Counted from the first letter of the stretch, positions 35,961-45,175 are shown. The stretch: DNA of 64,000 bases from Marivita sp046591575 (GCF_046591575.1 NZ_JBIQWA010000007.1:62001-126000), one strand, 5' to 3'. The notes: generated by a model from the letters alone, not told the origin. Numbers and translations: made by a program.

Positions 35961-36788
35961 TCAGTCCCGCAGCAATTCGTTGATGCCGGTCTTGGATCGT
36001 GTCCGTTCGTCCACGCGCTTTACGATCACGGCGCAATACAGGTTGATGTTGTTCTTCGACGGCATCGACCCGGCCACGACCACCGAATAGGGCGGCACTT
36101 CGCCATACATGACCTCACCGGTTTCGCGATCGACGATCTTGGTCGACTGTCCGATGAACACACCCATGCCCAGAACCGAGCCTTCGCGCACGATGCAACC
36201 TTCGACGACTTCGGATCGCGCCCCGATAAAGCAGTTGTCCTCGATGATGGTCGGTCCGGCCTGCATCGGCTCCAGGACGCCGCCAATTCCAACGCCGCCG
36301 GACAGGTGAACATTCTTGCCGATCTGCGCACAGGACCCCACGGTTGCCCAGGTGTCGACCATGGTGCCTTCATCCACATAGGCCCCAAGGTTCACAAATG
36401 ACGGCATCAACACAACGCCCGGTGCGATATAGGCTGACTTGCGGACCACGCAGTTCGGAACAGCCCGGAATCCGGCTGATTTCCACTGGTTGTCGCCCCA
36501 GCCTTTGAATTTGCTGTCGACCTTGTCCCACCAGCCGCCGCCTTGCGGGCCATTGTCATGCTGCTCCATGTCCTTGATCCGGAAGCCCAAAAGCACCGCC
36601 TTCTTGGCCCATTGATTGACATGCCAACTGCCATCGTTTTGCTTTTCGGCAACGCGCAGGGACCCGCTGTCCAACGCGTTCAGCGTATCCTCGATCGCCT
36701 CGCGTGTTTCGCCGCCTGTGGAGGGCGTGATGGTGTCCCGCGCATCCCACGCGGCTTCGATGGCAGTTTCAAGCTGAGCGTTCGACAT
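35961..36788 (-). CDS. dapD: 2,3,4,5-tetrahydropyridine-2,6-dicarboxylate N-succinyltransferase
   Basis: This 275-residue trimeric left-handed beta-helix enzyme transfers succinyl from succinyl-CoA to tetrahydrodipicolinate in the diaminopimelate/lysine pathway. Hexapeptide repeats are visible across about 105-225 (APGVVLMPSFVNLGAYVDEG, GTMVDTWATVGSCAQIGKNVHLSGG). The N-terminal helical domain starts with SNAQLETAIEAAWDARD. ATG 36788 was chosen because the protein then has the family's usual length; a 23-codon extension lacks similarity. It is cytoplasmic. dapE, whose product removes the succinyl group later, is 4 kb away. Confidence 0.97.
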   Translation of the reverse strand: MSNAQLETAIEAAWDARDTITPSTGGETREAIEDTLNALDSGSLRVAEKQNDGSWHVNQWAKKAVLLGFRIKDMEQHDNGPQGGGWWDKVDSKFKGWGDNQWKSAGFRAVPNCVVRKSAYIAPGVVLMPSFVNLGAYVDEGTMVDTWATVGSCAQIGKNVHLSGGVGIGGVLEPMQAGPTIIEDNCFIGARSEVVEGCIVREGSVLGMGVFIGQSTKIVDRETGEVMYGEVPPYSVVVAGSMPSKNNINLYCAVIVKRVDERTRSKTGINELLRD

Positions 36789-36940
36789 GAGGCAATCCCG
36801 AGCAAAGAAGAAAGAATAAGGTTGCTGTCCTATAGAACCCGGACGGGCGGTTAGCAATGCGGGGGTTTGCGCAGCACTCTCTGGTCACTTGCCATGTGAC
36901 GCGATAGGTCTGCTAAAAGATCAACAAGGAACCGCTTTAC

Positions 36941-37783
36941 ATGAACGATCAGCGCAGCAGCCCTTTCCGCGATGCCGGACGCGACCGCAGCAAAGCCAGA
37001 AAAGTTCCCGATACACCGCAGACACTTTCCCCGGCCTATCGTCTGGCCTTTGCTGACGACGAGTTTCTGTGCCGCGAAGAACTGCGCCCGGTGCGGCTCC
37101 AGCTTGAGCTGCTCAAGCCGCAAATGGAAATGGATGCACATCAGATCGAAAGCACGGTTGTTCTGTTCGGTGGCGCACGCATCCCGCGCCCGTCCGAAGC
37201 CGAACACGCACGCACCGAAACGCTGGGCAAGCTGTCGCATTTCTATGACGAGGCCCGAAAATTCGCCGCCCTGATGACACAAAAATCAATGGACGCGGAG
37301 GGACGGGAATTTGTCATTGTCACTGGCGGCGGCCCTGGCGTGATGGAGGCAGGCAACCGCGGTGCTATGGATGTCGGTGGACAGTCCATCGGATTGGGCA
37401 TTGTGTTGCCCCACGAACAGGCCCCGAACGCATATGTCACGCCTGAATTATGCTTCAACTTTCACTATTTTGCCATTCGCAAGATGCACTTTCTTCTGCG
37501 CGCACGGGCGATCTGTATTTTTCCCGGCGGCTTTGGCACATTGGATGAATTGTTCGAATCCCTGACCCTGATCCAAACAGGCCGCATGGACCGCGTGCCG
37601 TTCCTTTTGTTCGGGCGGGCGTTCTGGGAAACCATCATCAATTGGGAGGCGCTCAAGGACGCGGGCACCATCAGCCCCGAAGATCTTGATCTGTTCCGCT
37701 TTGTCGAAACCGCATATGAAGCGGCTGACATCATCGACAATTGGGACCCCGCTCCGCCCAGAGACGGCATACCCGGGCGCTGA
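36941..37783 (+). CDS. LOG family / TIGR00730 Rossmann-fold protein
   Basis: This 280-residue protein has the LOG family signatures VTGGGPGVMEAGNRGA near 125-140 and FPGGFGTLDELFE near 193-205 (PGGxGTxxE). Characterised relatives are cytokinin-activating phosphoribohydrolases or nucleotide 5'-monophosphate nucleosidases, so it probably cleaves the N-glycosidic bond of a nucleoside monophosphate. It belongs to the longer type with about 70 extra N-terminal residues. AAGGAA lies 10 bp upstream of the ATG. It is divergent from dapD. Its physiological substrate in bacteria of this kind is not known. Confidence 0.9.
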   Translation: MNDQRSSPFRDAGRDRSKARKVPDTPQTLSPAYRLAFADDEFLCREELRPVRLQLELLKPQMEMDAHQIESTVVLFGGARIPRPSEAEHARTETLGKLSHFYDEARKFAALMTQKSMDAEGREFVIVTGGGPGVMEAGNRGAMDVGGQSIGLGIVLPHEQAPNAYVTPELCFNFHYFAIRKMHFLLRARAICIFPGGFGTLDELFESLTLIQTGRMDRVPFLLFGRAFWETIINWEALKDAGTISPEDLDLFRFVETAYEAADIIDNWDPAPPRDGIPGR

Positions 37784-37933
37784 TCCATTCGGTGGGATTT
37801 GCATATTTGCCAAAAGAAGATGCGCAATGCAGCGATCGGGGGTCCAGCCTCTTTCGCAAATGCAGCAATGCCTGTAAGAGCCACGCCAGTCCTGTCGTTC
37901 ACGACATCGGCAGGCAGATGAAAGGAGAGTCCC

Positions 37934-38956
37934 ATGGGCTACAGAGTCGTTGTTGCCGGTGCCACTGGAAATGTGGGCCGTGAAATGCTGAATATCCTGG
38001 CCGAGCGTCAGTTCCCCGTTGACGAAATCGCGGTACTTGCATCGCGCAGGTCGCTTGGGACAGAGGTCAGCTTTGGCGACATGACGCTGAAAACGCAGGA
38101 TCTGGATACGTTCGATTTCGAAGGCTGGGATTTTGCGCTGTTTGCCATTGGCTCTGACGCGACCAAGAAATACGCGCCTGTCGCGGCCAAAGCGGGCTGT
38201 GTGGTGATCGATAATTCGTCGCTCTATCGCTACGACCCTGACGTGCCGCTGATCGTGCCGGAATGTAACGCCGATGCGATCCACCAGGTGTCAAAGAAGA
38301 ACATTATCGCCAACCCGAACTGTTCAACCGCGCAGATGGTCGTCGCGCTCAAGCCACTGCACGACCGCGCCCGCATCAAGCGCGTTGTGGTCAGCACATA
38401 CCAGTCGGTGTCCGGCTCTGGCAAAGACGCGATTGATGAACTGTGGGACCAGACCAAGGCGGTCTACAATCCTACGGCGGATTATGAACGCAAGGTCTAT
38501 CCCAAGGACATTGCCTTTAACGTGATCCCGCATATCGACGTGTTCCTCGAAGACGGCTCTACCAAAGAAGAGTGGAAGATGGTCGCGGAGACGAAAAAGA
38601 TCATCGATCCGGCGATCAAGGTCACGGCCACTTGTGTTCGTGTTCCGGTGTTCGTGGGCCATTCGGAGGCGATCAATATCGAATTCGAGGATCACCTCGA
38701 CGAGGACGAGGCCCGCGACATCCTGCGCGAAAGCCCCGGTATCATGGTGATCGACAAGCGCGAAGACGGTGGCTACGTCACGCCCAAGGAATGCGTCGGC
38801 GATTTCGCGACATTCATCAGCCGCATCCGTCAGGATTCGACTATCGACAACGGCCTGAACCTCTGGTGCGTTTCGGACAACCTGCGCAAGGGTGCAGCCC
38901 TGAATGCGGTGCAGATTGCCGAAGTTCTGGGCCGCGAGGTTCTGAAAAAAGGCTGA
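37934..38956 (+). CDS. asd: Aspartate-semialdehyde dehydrogenase
   Basis: This 340-residue enzyme reduces aspartyl phosphate to aspartate semialdehyde with NADPH, at the branch to lysine, threonine and methionine. The dinucleotide motif VVAGATGNVGREML is at the start, the nucleophile is Cys130 in ANPNCSTAQM, and the late HSEAINIEF contains the conserved active-site His. AAAGGAGA precedes the ATG at good spacing. It has its own 150-bp leader, in which I see no riboswitch, and ends in a strong hairpin, so it is probably monocistronic. Confidence 0.97.
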   Translation: MGYRVVVAGATGNVGREMLNILAERQFPVDEIAVLASRRSLGTEVSFGDMTLKTQDLDTFDFEGWDFALFAIGSDATKKYAPVAAKAGCVVIDNSSLYRYDPDVPLIVPECNADAIHQVSKKNIIANPNCSTAQMVVALKPLHDRARIKRVVVSTYQSVSGSGKDAIDELWDQTKAVYNPTADYERKVYPKDIAFNVIPHIDVFLEDGSTKEEWKMVAETKKIIDPAIKVTATCVRVPVFVGHSEAINIEFEDHLDEDEARDILRESPGIMVIDKREDGGYVTPKECVGDFATFISRIRQDSTIDNGLNLWCVSDNLRKGAALNAVQIAEVLGREVLKKG

Positions 38957-38976
38957 ATGGGCTACCCTTAAGTTAG

Positions 38977-39005
38977 ACATCCCCCGCGTCCCATGCGGGG
39001 GATGT
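38977..39005 (+). terminator. Strong intrinsic-type hairpin after asd
   Basis: ACATCCCCCGC (38977-38987) and its exact reverse complement (38995-39005) form an 11-bp GC-rich stem with a 7-base loop, 20 bp after the asd stop. Only TT follows, so termination may rely on hairpin strength or Rho. Confidence 0.8.
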
Positions 39006-39145
39006 TCCGGTATCGGATCTTCACGAAATCCAACAACCTGTTGCGTAAACTTCACACCCGGCACCACCGCACCATGCTGCCCCAATTCTGCCGCAATTCA
39101 CTCGCAGGCTGATTGCATCGTTGAGTGTTTGGTACAGGTGACAAA

Positions 39146-39472
39146 ATGACAGCGCAGCCCGGCCCTTTCGTGCCAGATCAATCGGCCAGCATGCCTCCGC
39201 CTCTTGATAGCGAAACGGTCATGCTGTTGCGCACAATCCTGCTTCCGCATTTTGAACACGCCACCAGCTGGGGTGACCTGTGCACTCGGCTGGGTGCGAA
39301 AGGATATGAAATCACCTTCCGGTCCGGACATCTGGTTCTGGCGGACGAACATGGCAAACCCATCTGCACAGGTGCCATGATCGGATCGCCTTTGGCACGA
39401 TTGGCCGACAGGCTGGGGCGGCCGAAATTGCGCAGCGATTGTACCGGCGCAACCGCGACACTGAAAAACTGA
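39146..39472 (+). CDS. Conserved hypothetical protein
   Basis: This 108-residue soluble protein is read from ATG 39146, preceded by AGGTG. It contains a helical segment (SETVMLLRTILLPHFEHATSW), a small alpha/beta unit (LCTRLGAKGYEITFRSGHLVLADEHG) and CTGAMIGSPLARLADRLGRP. There is no signal peptide. I do not recognise a named family. Its stop codon directly abuts the stop of the convergent carbonic anhydrase gene. Confidence 0.7.
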   Translation: MTAQPGPFVPDQSASMPPPLDSETVMLLRTILLPHFEHATSWGDLCTRLGAKGYEITFRSGHLVLADEHGKPICTGAMIGSPLARLADRLGRPKLRSDCTGATATLKN

Positions 39473-40123
39473 TCAGACGGCCTGAAAGGTCCGCGATGCG
39501 GGCTCGAAAAATTCCAGACCGCCTTCTCCGATGTCGGTCCATAGGCCGTGCAATGTCAGGCTGTTGTCCTCGACGGCACTGGCTACAAAGGGGAACGTCA
39601 TCAGGTTTTCCAACGAAACAATGACCGATTCCTTTTCAAGCGCGCGAACGTGATCCTCAGCGGTATTCGACGCGGTCACGCGATCATAGCCGGGACGCAG
39701 AATATCCATCCAGCGGCCCACAAAGCTTGACGTTTCCTCCAGGTGCGGCGCGTTGCCAGAGCACATGTCGTAACATCCCTGAACGCCCCCGCAATTCGAA
39801 TGCCCCAGCACCACGATATGTGCCACCTTCAACGCGGTTACAGCGTATTCCACAGCGGCGGATGTGCCATGGTGGTCACCATCGGGTTCATATGGCGGAA
39901 CCAGATTTGCGATGTTGCGGTGAATAAAGAATTCACCTTGATCGGCTCCGAAAATCGACGTCACATGAACACGGCTGTCGCAGCATGAAATCACCATCGC
40001 ACGCGGGCGCTGGCCTTCGGTGGCAAGGCGTTTGTACCACGCCCGATTGTCGGAATAGGTCGTCGCCTTCCATCCATGATAGCGCTGGATGAGATAAGAA
40101 GGCAGTGGCTTCGCGGCGTTCAT
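39473..40123 (-). CDS. Beta-class carbonic anhydrase
   Basis: This 216-residue zinc enzyme interconverts carbon dioxide and bicarbonate. The beta-class signature is complete: Cys47 in ISCCDSRV (C-x-D-x-R), then LGHSNCGGVQGC supplying the His-x-x-Cys zinc ligands. ATG 40123 follows GGAGG by 5 bp, so an upstream ATG pair at 40150 is not used. It is cytoplasmic. It has no operon partner here: the next gene upstream is divergent. Confidence 0.95.
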   Translation of the reverse strand: MNAAKPLPSYLIQRYHGWKATTYSDNRAWYKRLATEGQRPRAMVISCCDSRVHVTSIFGADQGEFFIHRNIANLVPPYEPDGDHHGTSAAVEYAVTALKVAHIVVLGHSNCGGVQGCYDMCSGNAPHLEETSSFVGRWMDILRPGYDRVTASNTAEDHVRALEKESVIVSLENLMTFPFVASAVEDNSLTLHGLWTDIGEGGLEFFEPASRTFQAV

Positions 40124-40269
40124 GAAATCCTCCGCCCGGTCATACATCATTCAACGCGGGATACGTCGAAATTGAAAGGAATTCGAGAGAAAAACCGTCG
40201 CGGGAGTTACCGGATCGAAAGAGATGGCTGCGATAGATACCCCAAGGTAGGGGTGAGAAAGGATAAACG

Positions 40270-40653
40270 ATGGTGGACCAGATTTCGGTTCTGCATCCGC
40301 GAGACACCGCGCACTTTGATGAGGACACCCTTGATACGCTGAGTCGGGATCTTGGGCCGAACGTGGCAGAAAATATTCTGTGTCGCGCGCTTGAGGATAT
40401 GGCACAACGGCTTGCCCAAATTCGCGACCATTATACTGATGCGAATACACCGGCATTGCGAAAAACCGTGCGGTCTCTTGTGCCGATTGCCGAGCAGATT
40501 GGCCTGGCGGGGATCGCGGCAATCTCCGAAGACGTCTTGATTTGTATTGACCGGGACGAAGGTGTCGCGCTGGCTGCAACCTTGTGTCGTCTGCTCCGCA
40601 CCGGAGAGATTGCCATTGCCTGTGCCGATTTGGGTCTGGATCTGTCTTTGTAA
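40270..40653 (+). CDS. Hypothetical helical protein resembling an Hpt domain without its histidine
   Basis: This 127-residue, mostly alpha-helical protein has no membrane segment. VRSLVPIAEQIGLAGIAAISEDV (from about residue 67) has the spacing of the phosphotransfer helix of Hpt domains, where the sequence normally reads H-x-L-K-G-x-x; here Arg68 stands at the histidine position and the Lys-Gly is Val-Pro. It may be a pseudo-Hpt regulator or an unrelated helical bundle. AAAGGA lies 8 bp upstream of the ATG. It is followed 60 bp later by the M17 aminopeptidase. Confidence 0.75.
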   Translation: MVDQISVLHPRDTAHFDEDTLDTLSRDLGPNVAENILCRALEDMAQRLAQIRDHYTDANTPALRKTVRSLVPIAEQIGLAGIAAISEDVLICIDRDEGVALAATLCRLLRTGEIAIACADLGLDLSL

Positions 40654-40713
40654 TTCCGCTTGCAGCGCGCGGTCATCGGCGTACCCTTTGCGCAAGCGGA
40701 AAAGGGGATATCA

Positions 40714-42099
40714 ATGACCGTTGCACTTGCGCCTGCAGGCACCAAAGCTGTGCCTTTACATGTTCTTGGCACTGATGAGGTGGCGCTGTGGGCCGGACAG
40801 CAAAGCGACAAGATCCGCACCTGGGTGGAGGCCAGCGGCTTCAAGGGGGCCATTGGCTCTGCTCTGGTCATCCCGAATGAAAAGGGTCAACCCGAAGCAG
40901 CTCTGATCGGATATGGAAGCGGCGCAAAACGCAAACGCGGGCGATTCGCGCTTGCGGCTGCGATGCCCAGATTGGCGAAAGCCACCTACGAAATCGTCAG
41001 CGGCATAGAAGACGATCAGCTGGAACAAGAGGTTCTCGGCTGGCTTCTGGCCGGGTACAGCTTTGAAAGGTATCGCGAAACCAAAACGCATCGGCCGACG
41101 CTGGTGGCCCCCAATGGGGTCGATGCAAACCGGGTCGCAATCCTGGCCGAAGCTGAATTTTTGACCCGCGACCTGATCAACACACCAGCCTCTGACATGG
41201 GGCCGGACGAACTTGAGGCCGCGGCGCGCGCGCTTTGCGCCCAGCACGATGCCAAGATCACTGTGGTCACAGGTGATGATCTGCTAAAACAGAACCACCC
41301 GATGATTCACACCGTGGGCCGTGCCTCTGATCGCGCGCCGCGCCTGATTGACATGTCTTGGGGAACCAATGGGCCAATCCTGACACTGGTCGGAAAGGGC
41401 GTCTGTTTTGACACTGGTGGGTTGAACCTCAAACCGGGTGGGTCGATGGGTTTGATGAAAAAAGACATGGGCGGGGCCGCCAATGTTCTTGGACTTGCGC
41501 ATATGATCATGGCGTCCGATTTGCAGCTGCAATTGCGCGTGCTGATTCCCGCCGTCGAAAACAGCGTCAGCGGCAACAGTTTCCGCCCGCAAGACATTCT
41601 GACCTCTCGCAAGGGTCTGACCGTTGAAATCAACAACACCGATGCCGAAGGCCGACTTGTGCTGGCCGATGCTTTAACGCTCGCCGCCGAAGGTGATCCG
41701 GATCTGATTGTGTCGATGGCCACATTGACCGGGGCCGCGCGTGTCGCGGTGGGCCCGGATATTGCGCCTTATTTCACTGATGATGACGTGATTGCGACAT
41801 CGCTTGACCTTTCGGCGCGTCGCATGGCCGACCCGGTCTGGCGGTTGCCCTTTCACGACCCGTACGAGACGATGATAGAACCCGGTATTGCGGATCTCGA
41901 CAATGCGCCAAAAGGTGGGTTTGCCGGGGCAATTACCGCGGCGCTGTTCCTGCGCCGGTTTGTCGACGACGACGATAATTATGTCCATTTCGATATCTAC
42001 GGCTGGCAGCCAACCGCTGCTCCGGGCCGACCCAAAGGCGGCGCGCTGCAAGGCGCGCGCGCGGTGTTCGATGCATTGCCGGATCTGCTTGACCTATGA
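40714..42099 (+). CDS. Leucyl aminopeptidase family protein (M17)
   Basis: This 461-residue di-zinc aminopeptidase has the active-site segments VGKGVCFDTGGLNLKPGGSMGLMK-type (catalytic Lys, metal Asp) near 228-250 and the family hallmark NTDAEGRLVLADAL near 309-322, with the catalytic Arg. ATG 40714 was chosen for an AAGGGG site seven bases upstream. Its stop overlaps the start of the NlpC/P60 gene. In that context it is likely to remove N-terminal residues from peptides, possibly murein-derived ones, in the cytoplasm. It is not assigned as pepA because several M17 paralogues exist in this group. Confidence 0.93.
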   Translation: MTVALAPAGTKAVPLHVLGTDEVALWAGQQSDKIRTWVEASGFKGAIGSALVIPNEKGQPEAALIGYGSGAKRKRGRFALAAAMPRLAKATYEIVSGIEDDQLEQEVLGWLLAGYSFERYRETKTHRPTLVAPNGVDANRVAILAEAEFLTRDLINTPASDMGPDELEAAARALCAQHDAKITVVTGDDLLKQNHPMIHTVGRASDRAPRLIDMSWGTNGPILTLVGKGVCFDTGGLNLKPGGSMGLMKKDMGGAANVLGLAHMIMASDLQLQLRVLIPAVENSVSGNSFRPQDILTSRKGLTVEINNTDAEGRLVLADALTLAAEGDPDLIVSMATLTGAARVAVGPDIAPYFTDDDVIATSLDLSARRMADPVWRLPFHDPYETMIEPGIADLDNAPKGGFAGAITAALFLRRFVDDDDNYVHFDIYGWQPTAAPGRPKGGALQGARAVFDALPDLLDL

Positions 42100-42959
42100 C
42101 AGATCGGCGTGCGCTTTGGTCAAATGGCACAATTGCCCATTCCAGCCTGCAAGGGCAGGTCGCGGCTGACCGCTTTACCGATGGCGTGGATCACCGCGTC
42201 ATAGCAGCTCCGTTCACCGCAGTGCGGTCCGCCCCGGACGGTGAGCGAGAGAGAGAAGTGTTATGGGGCCAAGTTTTCTGCGTTTTGGCGCGCGAACACG
42301 GTTTTGCTTTCGGGTTCACGCGCGCGGATGGGTATGCCGGATATATTAATGCCGAAACACTGGCACCTGTTGAGCAGCCAACAACCCACCGCATCAGTGC
42401 GCGCCAGACCATGGCGCTTGGCCGTCCGCACTTCAAAGACACGAAAACCGTACAGATACCGCTTTCTCTGGGCTCTCATGTCAGCGTGTTAAGCACGGAA
42501 AACGGGTGGGCCCGCATCATAGGCGCGCCGCAGGATTTATTCGTGCCGGAGATGCATCTATCCCCCTGTGACACCCCCGCCACAGATCCCGTCGCGGTTG
42601 CCGAAACGCTCCTCGGGACACCCTATGTCTGGGGCGGCAATTCCGCTTTCGGAATCGATTGCTCGGGCCTTGTTCAGATTGCGTGCCACGCGGCTGACAT
42701 CCCATGCCCCGGGGATAGCGATCAGCAAGCTCATTCTTTGGGGCAAACCATGCCACCCGGCACCCCGCCACAACGCGGGGATCTTCTGTTTTGGGACGGG
42801 CATGTGGGCTGGGTCAAGGATGCCGACACGCTTTTGCATGCCAATGCACATCATATGGCGGTGGCATATGAACCTTTGAAAGAGGCCATTTCACGGATTG
42901 AGGCGCAGGGTGACGGCCCCGTCACCCGTCATGCTCGTCTGGCGGCAAATTTCGACTGA
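42096..42959 (+). CDS. NlpC/P60 (C40) peptidase with SH3-like N-terminal region
   Basis: This 287-residue protein has two SH3b-like beta segments (about 20-90 and 100-155). A papain-like NlpC/P60 domain follows, with GTPYVWGGNSAFGIDCSGLVQ (nucleophile Cys near residue 190), GHVGWV (catalytic His) and HANAHH. No signal peptide is visible, so a cytoplasmic role is likely. The arrangement resembles YkfC-type gamma-D-glutamyl-L-diamino acid endopeptidases that cut recycled muropeptides. Overlap with the M17 aminopeptidase gene supports a joint peptide-recycling role; this is inference. Confidence 0.92.
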   Translation: MTDRRALWSNGTIAHSSLQGQVAADRFTDGVDHRVIAAPFTAVRSAPDGEREREVLWGQVFCVLAREHGFAFGFTRADGYAGYINAETLAPVEQPTTHRISARQTMALGRPHFKDTKTVQIPLSLGSHVSVLSTENGWARIIGAPQDLFVPEMHLSPCDTPATDPVAVAETLLGTPYVWGGNSAFGIDCSGLVQIACHAADIPCPGDSDQQAHSLGQTMPPGTPPQRGDLLFWDGHVGWVKDADTLLHANAHHMAVAYEPLKEAISRIEAQGDGPVTRHARLAANFD

Positions 42960-42970
42960 TCCCGCCGCGC

Positions 42971-43891
42971 CTAACCGTCCCGCCCGCGCCAGCGATCAAG
43001 GATGTATCGGCTGACCATAAGATCCAGATGGGCACCGCCCCCGTTTTTGAACAGGGTGATATCATCGTCTGACTGACGCTTGAACCGCTCCGGCCGATAG
43101 TAATCGGCGATAATATCCGTCTCAAAGAAAACGCCGCGCGCTATCGGATCTTTTAGTTCCCCGATATGTCCAACGGTTGTGTCCAGACTGTCCACAAAAA
43201 CCCGCGACCGCGTCAATGCGGTATCATCCGCCTCCCGCATATCGGGTCGATAGGCCCCGATCAGATCAACATGCGTGCCGGGTTTTAACCACGCACCACG
43301 AAGAACCGGGTCCGTTGACATCGTCGCGCAGGACACGATATCTGCCTCAGCCACAGCGGATGGCAGGTCGTTGACAGCCGTGACATGCTCAAAAGCAGAG
43401 GCCAGATCCTGTGCTTTTGACATGGTTCTGTTCCAGATCAAAAACCGTGCATTCGGAAAGCCCGCTGAATAGGCGTCGATCAAAGACTGGGCCACTGCGC
43501 CCGCGCCAACAATCAAAATGACCCGGCTATCCCCCCGCGCAAGGCACCGCGCGGCAAGTAAGCTATCACCTGCTGTTTTCCACTTTGTCACCAAGTGGAA
43601 ATCCACAATCGCCTCAAGCGTACCGTCCAAATCTGAATAAAGCGTGACGCCGCCATTGACTGCGGGGCGGCCCGTCTTGGCATTGTTTGGAAAGATCGTG
43701 GCCGACTTTACCGCCAGACCCAGCCCGTCAATCCACGCGGCGCGGTTCAGCAATGTGTCATCGCCGCGATACAGGAAACTGTCAGTGATCTTGGCTTTTG
43801 GCAAATCATGCCCCGCCTGGATGGCCTGTGTCAGCCCGATCCAGTCAAGTTGCGCTTCACCTTCGGCAAATGGAATGATCTCAACCGCCAT
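42971..43891 (-). CDS. Ornithine cyclodeaminase / mu-crystallin family protein
   Basis: This 306-residue protein has the family fold: an N-terminal dimerisation part with the substrate-binding Lys-Ser in LAVKSATIFPNN, and a Rossmann segment VILIVGAGAVAQSLIDAY near 120-137. The C-terminal HVDLIGAYRPDMREAD is also typical. Members deaminate ornithine to proline, reduce cyclic imines, or make alanine; the substrate cannot be settled here. ATG 43891 is used, giving an 11-bp overlap with the upstream YaiI-like gene. It is the last gene of a four-gene reverse-strand run. Confidence 0.9.
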   Translation of the reverse strand: MAVEIIPFAEGEAQLDWIGLTQAIQAGHDLPKAKITDSFLYRGDDTLLNRAAWIDGLGLAVKSATIFPNNAKTGRPAVNGGVTLYSDLDGTLEAIVDFHLVTKWKTAGDSLLAARCLARGDSRVILIVGAGAVAQSLIDAYSAGFPNARFLIWNRTMSKAQDLASAFEHVTAVNDLPSAVAEADIVSCATMSTDPVLRGAWLKPGTHVDLIGAYRPDMREADDTALTRSRVFVDSLDTTVGHIGELKDPIARGVFFETDIIADYYRPERFKRQSDDDITLFKNGGGAHLDLMVSRYILDRWRGRDG

Positions 43892-44339
43892 CTTGCATTG
43901 CCCCGCGCATGTCCCGCTCCAACGCATCCAGAAAGCGTGAACGATCTGCCCTGGAAAACGCTTTGCCCCCGCCTTGCCGAAACGGGTCCGCCGCGCGCAG
44001 ATCGGTCATCAAATCCCGCGTTGCCAGAGCCTGTCCCACATTGCGCGCATCCAGCCGCTCTCCGTTCGGTTTCAGCACCCGTGCCCCGTTTTCGACGCAG
44101 CGCGCGGCCAGGGGAATGTCTGCGGTCACAACAACATCCCCCAGCCCGGCCCGATCCGCGATCCACATATCGGCCACATTCGGTCCGTCCGGCACGACAA
44201 CCACCTCAACCAATGGGTTCTGCGACAGGCGCAATCCGCCATTCGACACCAGGTACATCTGCACTTTGTGCCGTGTGGCGACCCGTTCGGCCTCTTGCTT
44301 GACCGGACAGGCATCGGCATCAATGAAAAGTCGCGTCAC
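43881..44339 (-). CDS. yaiI: YaiI/YqxD family protein (DUF188)
   Basis: This 152-residue protein begins FIDADACPVKQEAERVA, the metal-binding-like acidic start of DUF188 proteins. It continues with VVVVPDGPNVADMWIADRAGLGDVVVTADIPLA, which resembles the acidic sites of PIN-like nucleases. Function is unproven for the family; a nuclease role is inference. Its start overlaps the stop of the S-formylglutathione hydrolase gene by 4 bp. Confidence 0.92.
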   Translation of the reverse strand: MTRLFIDADACPVKQEAERVATRHKVQMYLVSNGGLRLSQNPLVEVVVVPDGPNVADMWIADRAGLGDVVVTADIPLAARCVENGARVLKPNGERLDARNVGQALATRDLMTDLRAADPFRQGGGKAFSRADRSRFLDALERDMRGAMQDGG

Positions 44340-45166
44340 AGCCCCAACGCGTCGGCGTGAAAGGCCAGATGATCGGGAATAAAGGTCGAGACAAAGAAAT
44401 ACGAATGATCGTATCCTTTCTGCATCCGGAACACCCCATCCTGTCGCCGGGCCGCCATGGCCTCGGCCAACGCTTCGGGTTTCAGCAGGTCCAGAAACTG
44501 ATCCGATCCGCCCTGATCCACCAAGACCGGTCCGTCAAACCCGACTTCGCGCATCTGCAACGTCGTGTCATGGAGGGTCCATTTCGACTGATCCTCACCC
44601 AGATAGGCCGACAATTGCTTGCGTCCCCAGTCACTTGCGCTGGGATGCGCGATTGGCGCAAAGGCAGACACGGACGCAAACCGCCCCGGATGCGCCATGG
44701 CAAGCGTCAATGCGCCATGGCCTCCCATGGAATGACCGGTGATCGCCTGTCGATCCAGATCAACCGCGAACTCCGCCCCGATCAGCGCGGGCAATTCGGC
44801 AGAGATGTAGTCCCACATCTTGTAATGCGGTGCCCAGGGCGTTTGCGTCGCGTTCACATAGAACCCGGCCCCCTTGCCCAGATCATATGCCTCATCATCT
44901 GCAACGTCCTCGCCGCGCGGTGACGTGTCGGGAAACACCAAAGCGACGCCCAGATCTGCCGCAACCCCCTGCGCCGCTGCCTTGGTCATGGCGTTTTCGT
45001 GGGTGCAGGTCAGGCCCGACAAATACCACAGCACGGGCACCTTGCTGGCCCGTGCCTGGGGCGGCAGATACAGACCAAAAGTCATGTCACATGCGCATGC
45101 GTCCGACCGATGCGTGTAAACCCCTTGCACCCCATCAAAACAGACGTTTTCAGATACCGTTTCCAT
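44336..45166 (-). CDS. fghA: S-formylglutathione hydrolase
   Basis: This 276-residue esterase-D-type alpha/beta hydrolase releases formate and glutathione from S-formylglutathione in formaldehyde detoxification. The nucleophile elbow is GHSMGGHGA, the Asp is in DQGGSDQF and the His in GYDHSYFF; WYLSGLTCTHENAMTKA carries the oxyanion/cysteine segment typical of FghA. It is cytoplasmic. The glutathione-dependent formaldehyde dehydrogenase that normally precedes it is not in this window. It overlaps the YaiI-like gene and lies 9 bp from the AEC transporter, so all are probably one transcript. Confidence 0.95.
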   Translation of the reverse strand: METVSENVCFDGVQGVYTHRSDACACDMTFGLYLPPQARASKVPVLWYLSGLTCTHENAMTKAAAQGVAADLGVALVFPDTSPRGEDVADDEAYDLGKGAGFYVNATQTPWAPHYKMWDYISAELPALIGAEFAVDLDRQAITGHSMGGHGALTLAMAHPGRFASVSAFAPIAHPSASDWGRKQLSAYLGEDQSKWTLHDTTLQMREVGFDGPVLVDQGGSDQFLDLLKPEALAEAMAARRQDGVFRMQKGYDHSYFFVSTFIPDHLAFHADALGL

Positions 45167-45175
45167 AAGCCCCTC

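Noticed and set aside
37784..37933. Leader of asd checked for a lysine or other riboswitch.
   Set aside because: No conserved riboswitch core or terminator/antiterminator pairing could be drawn.
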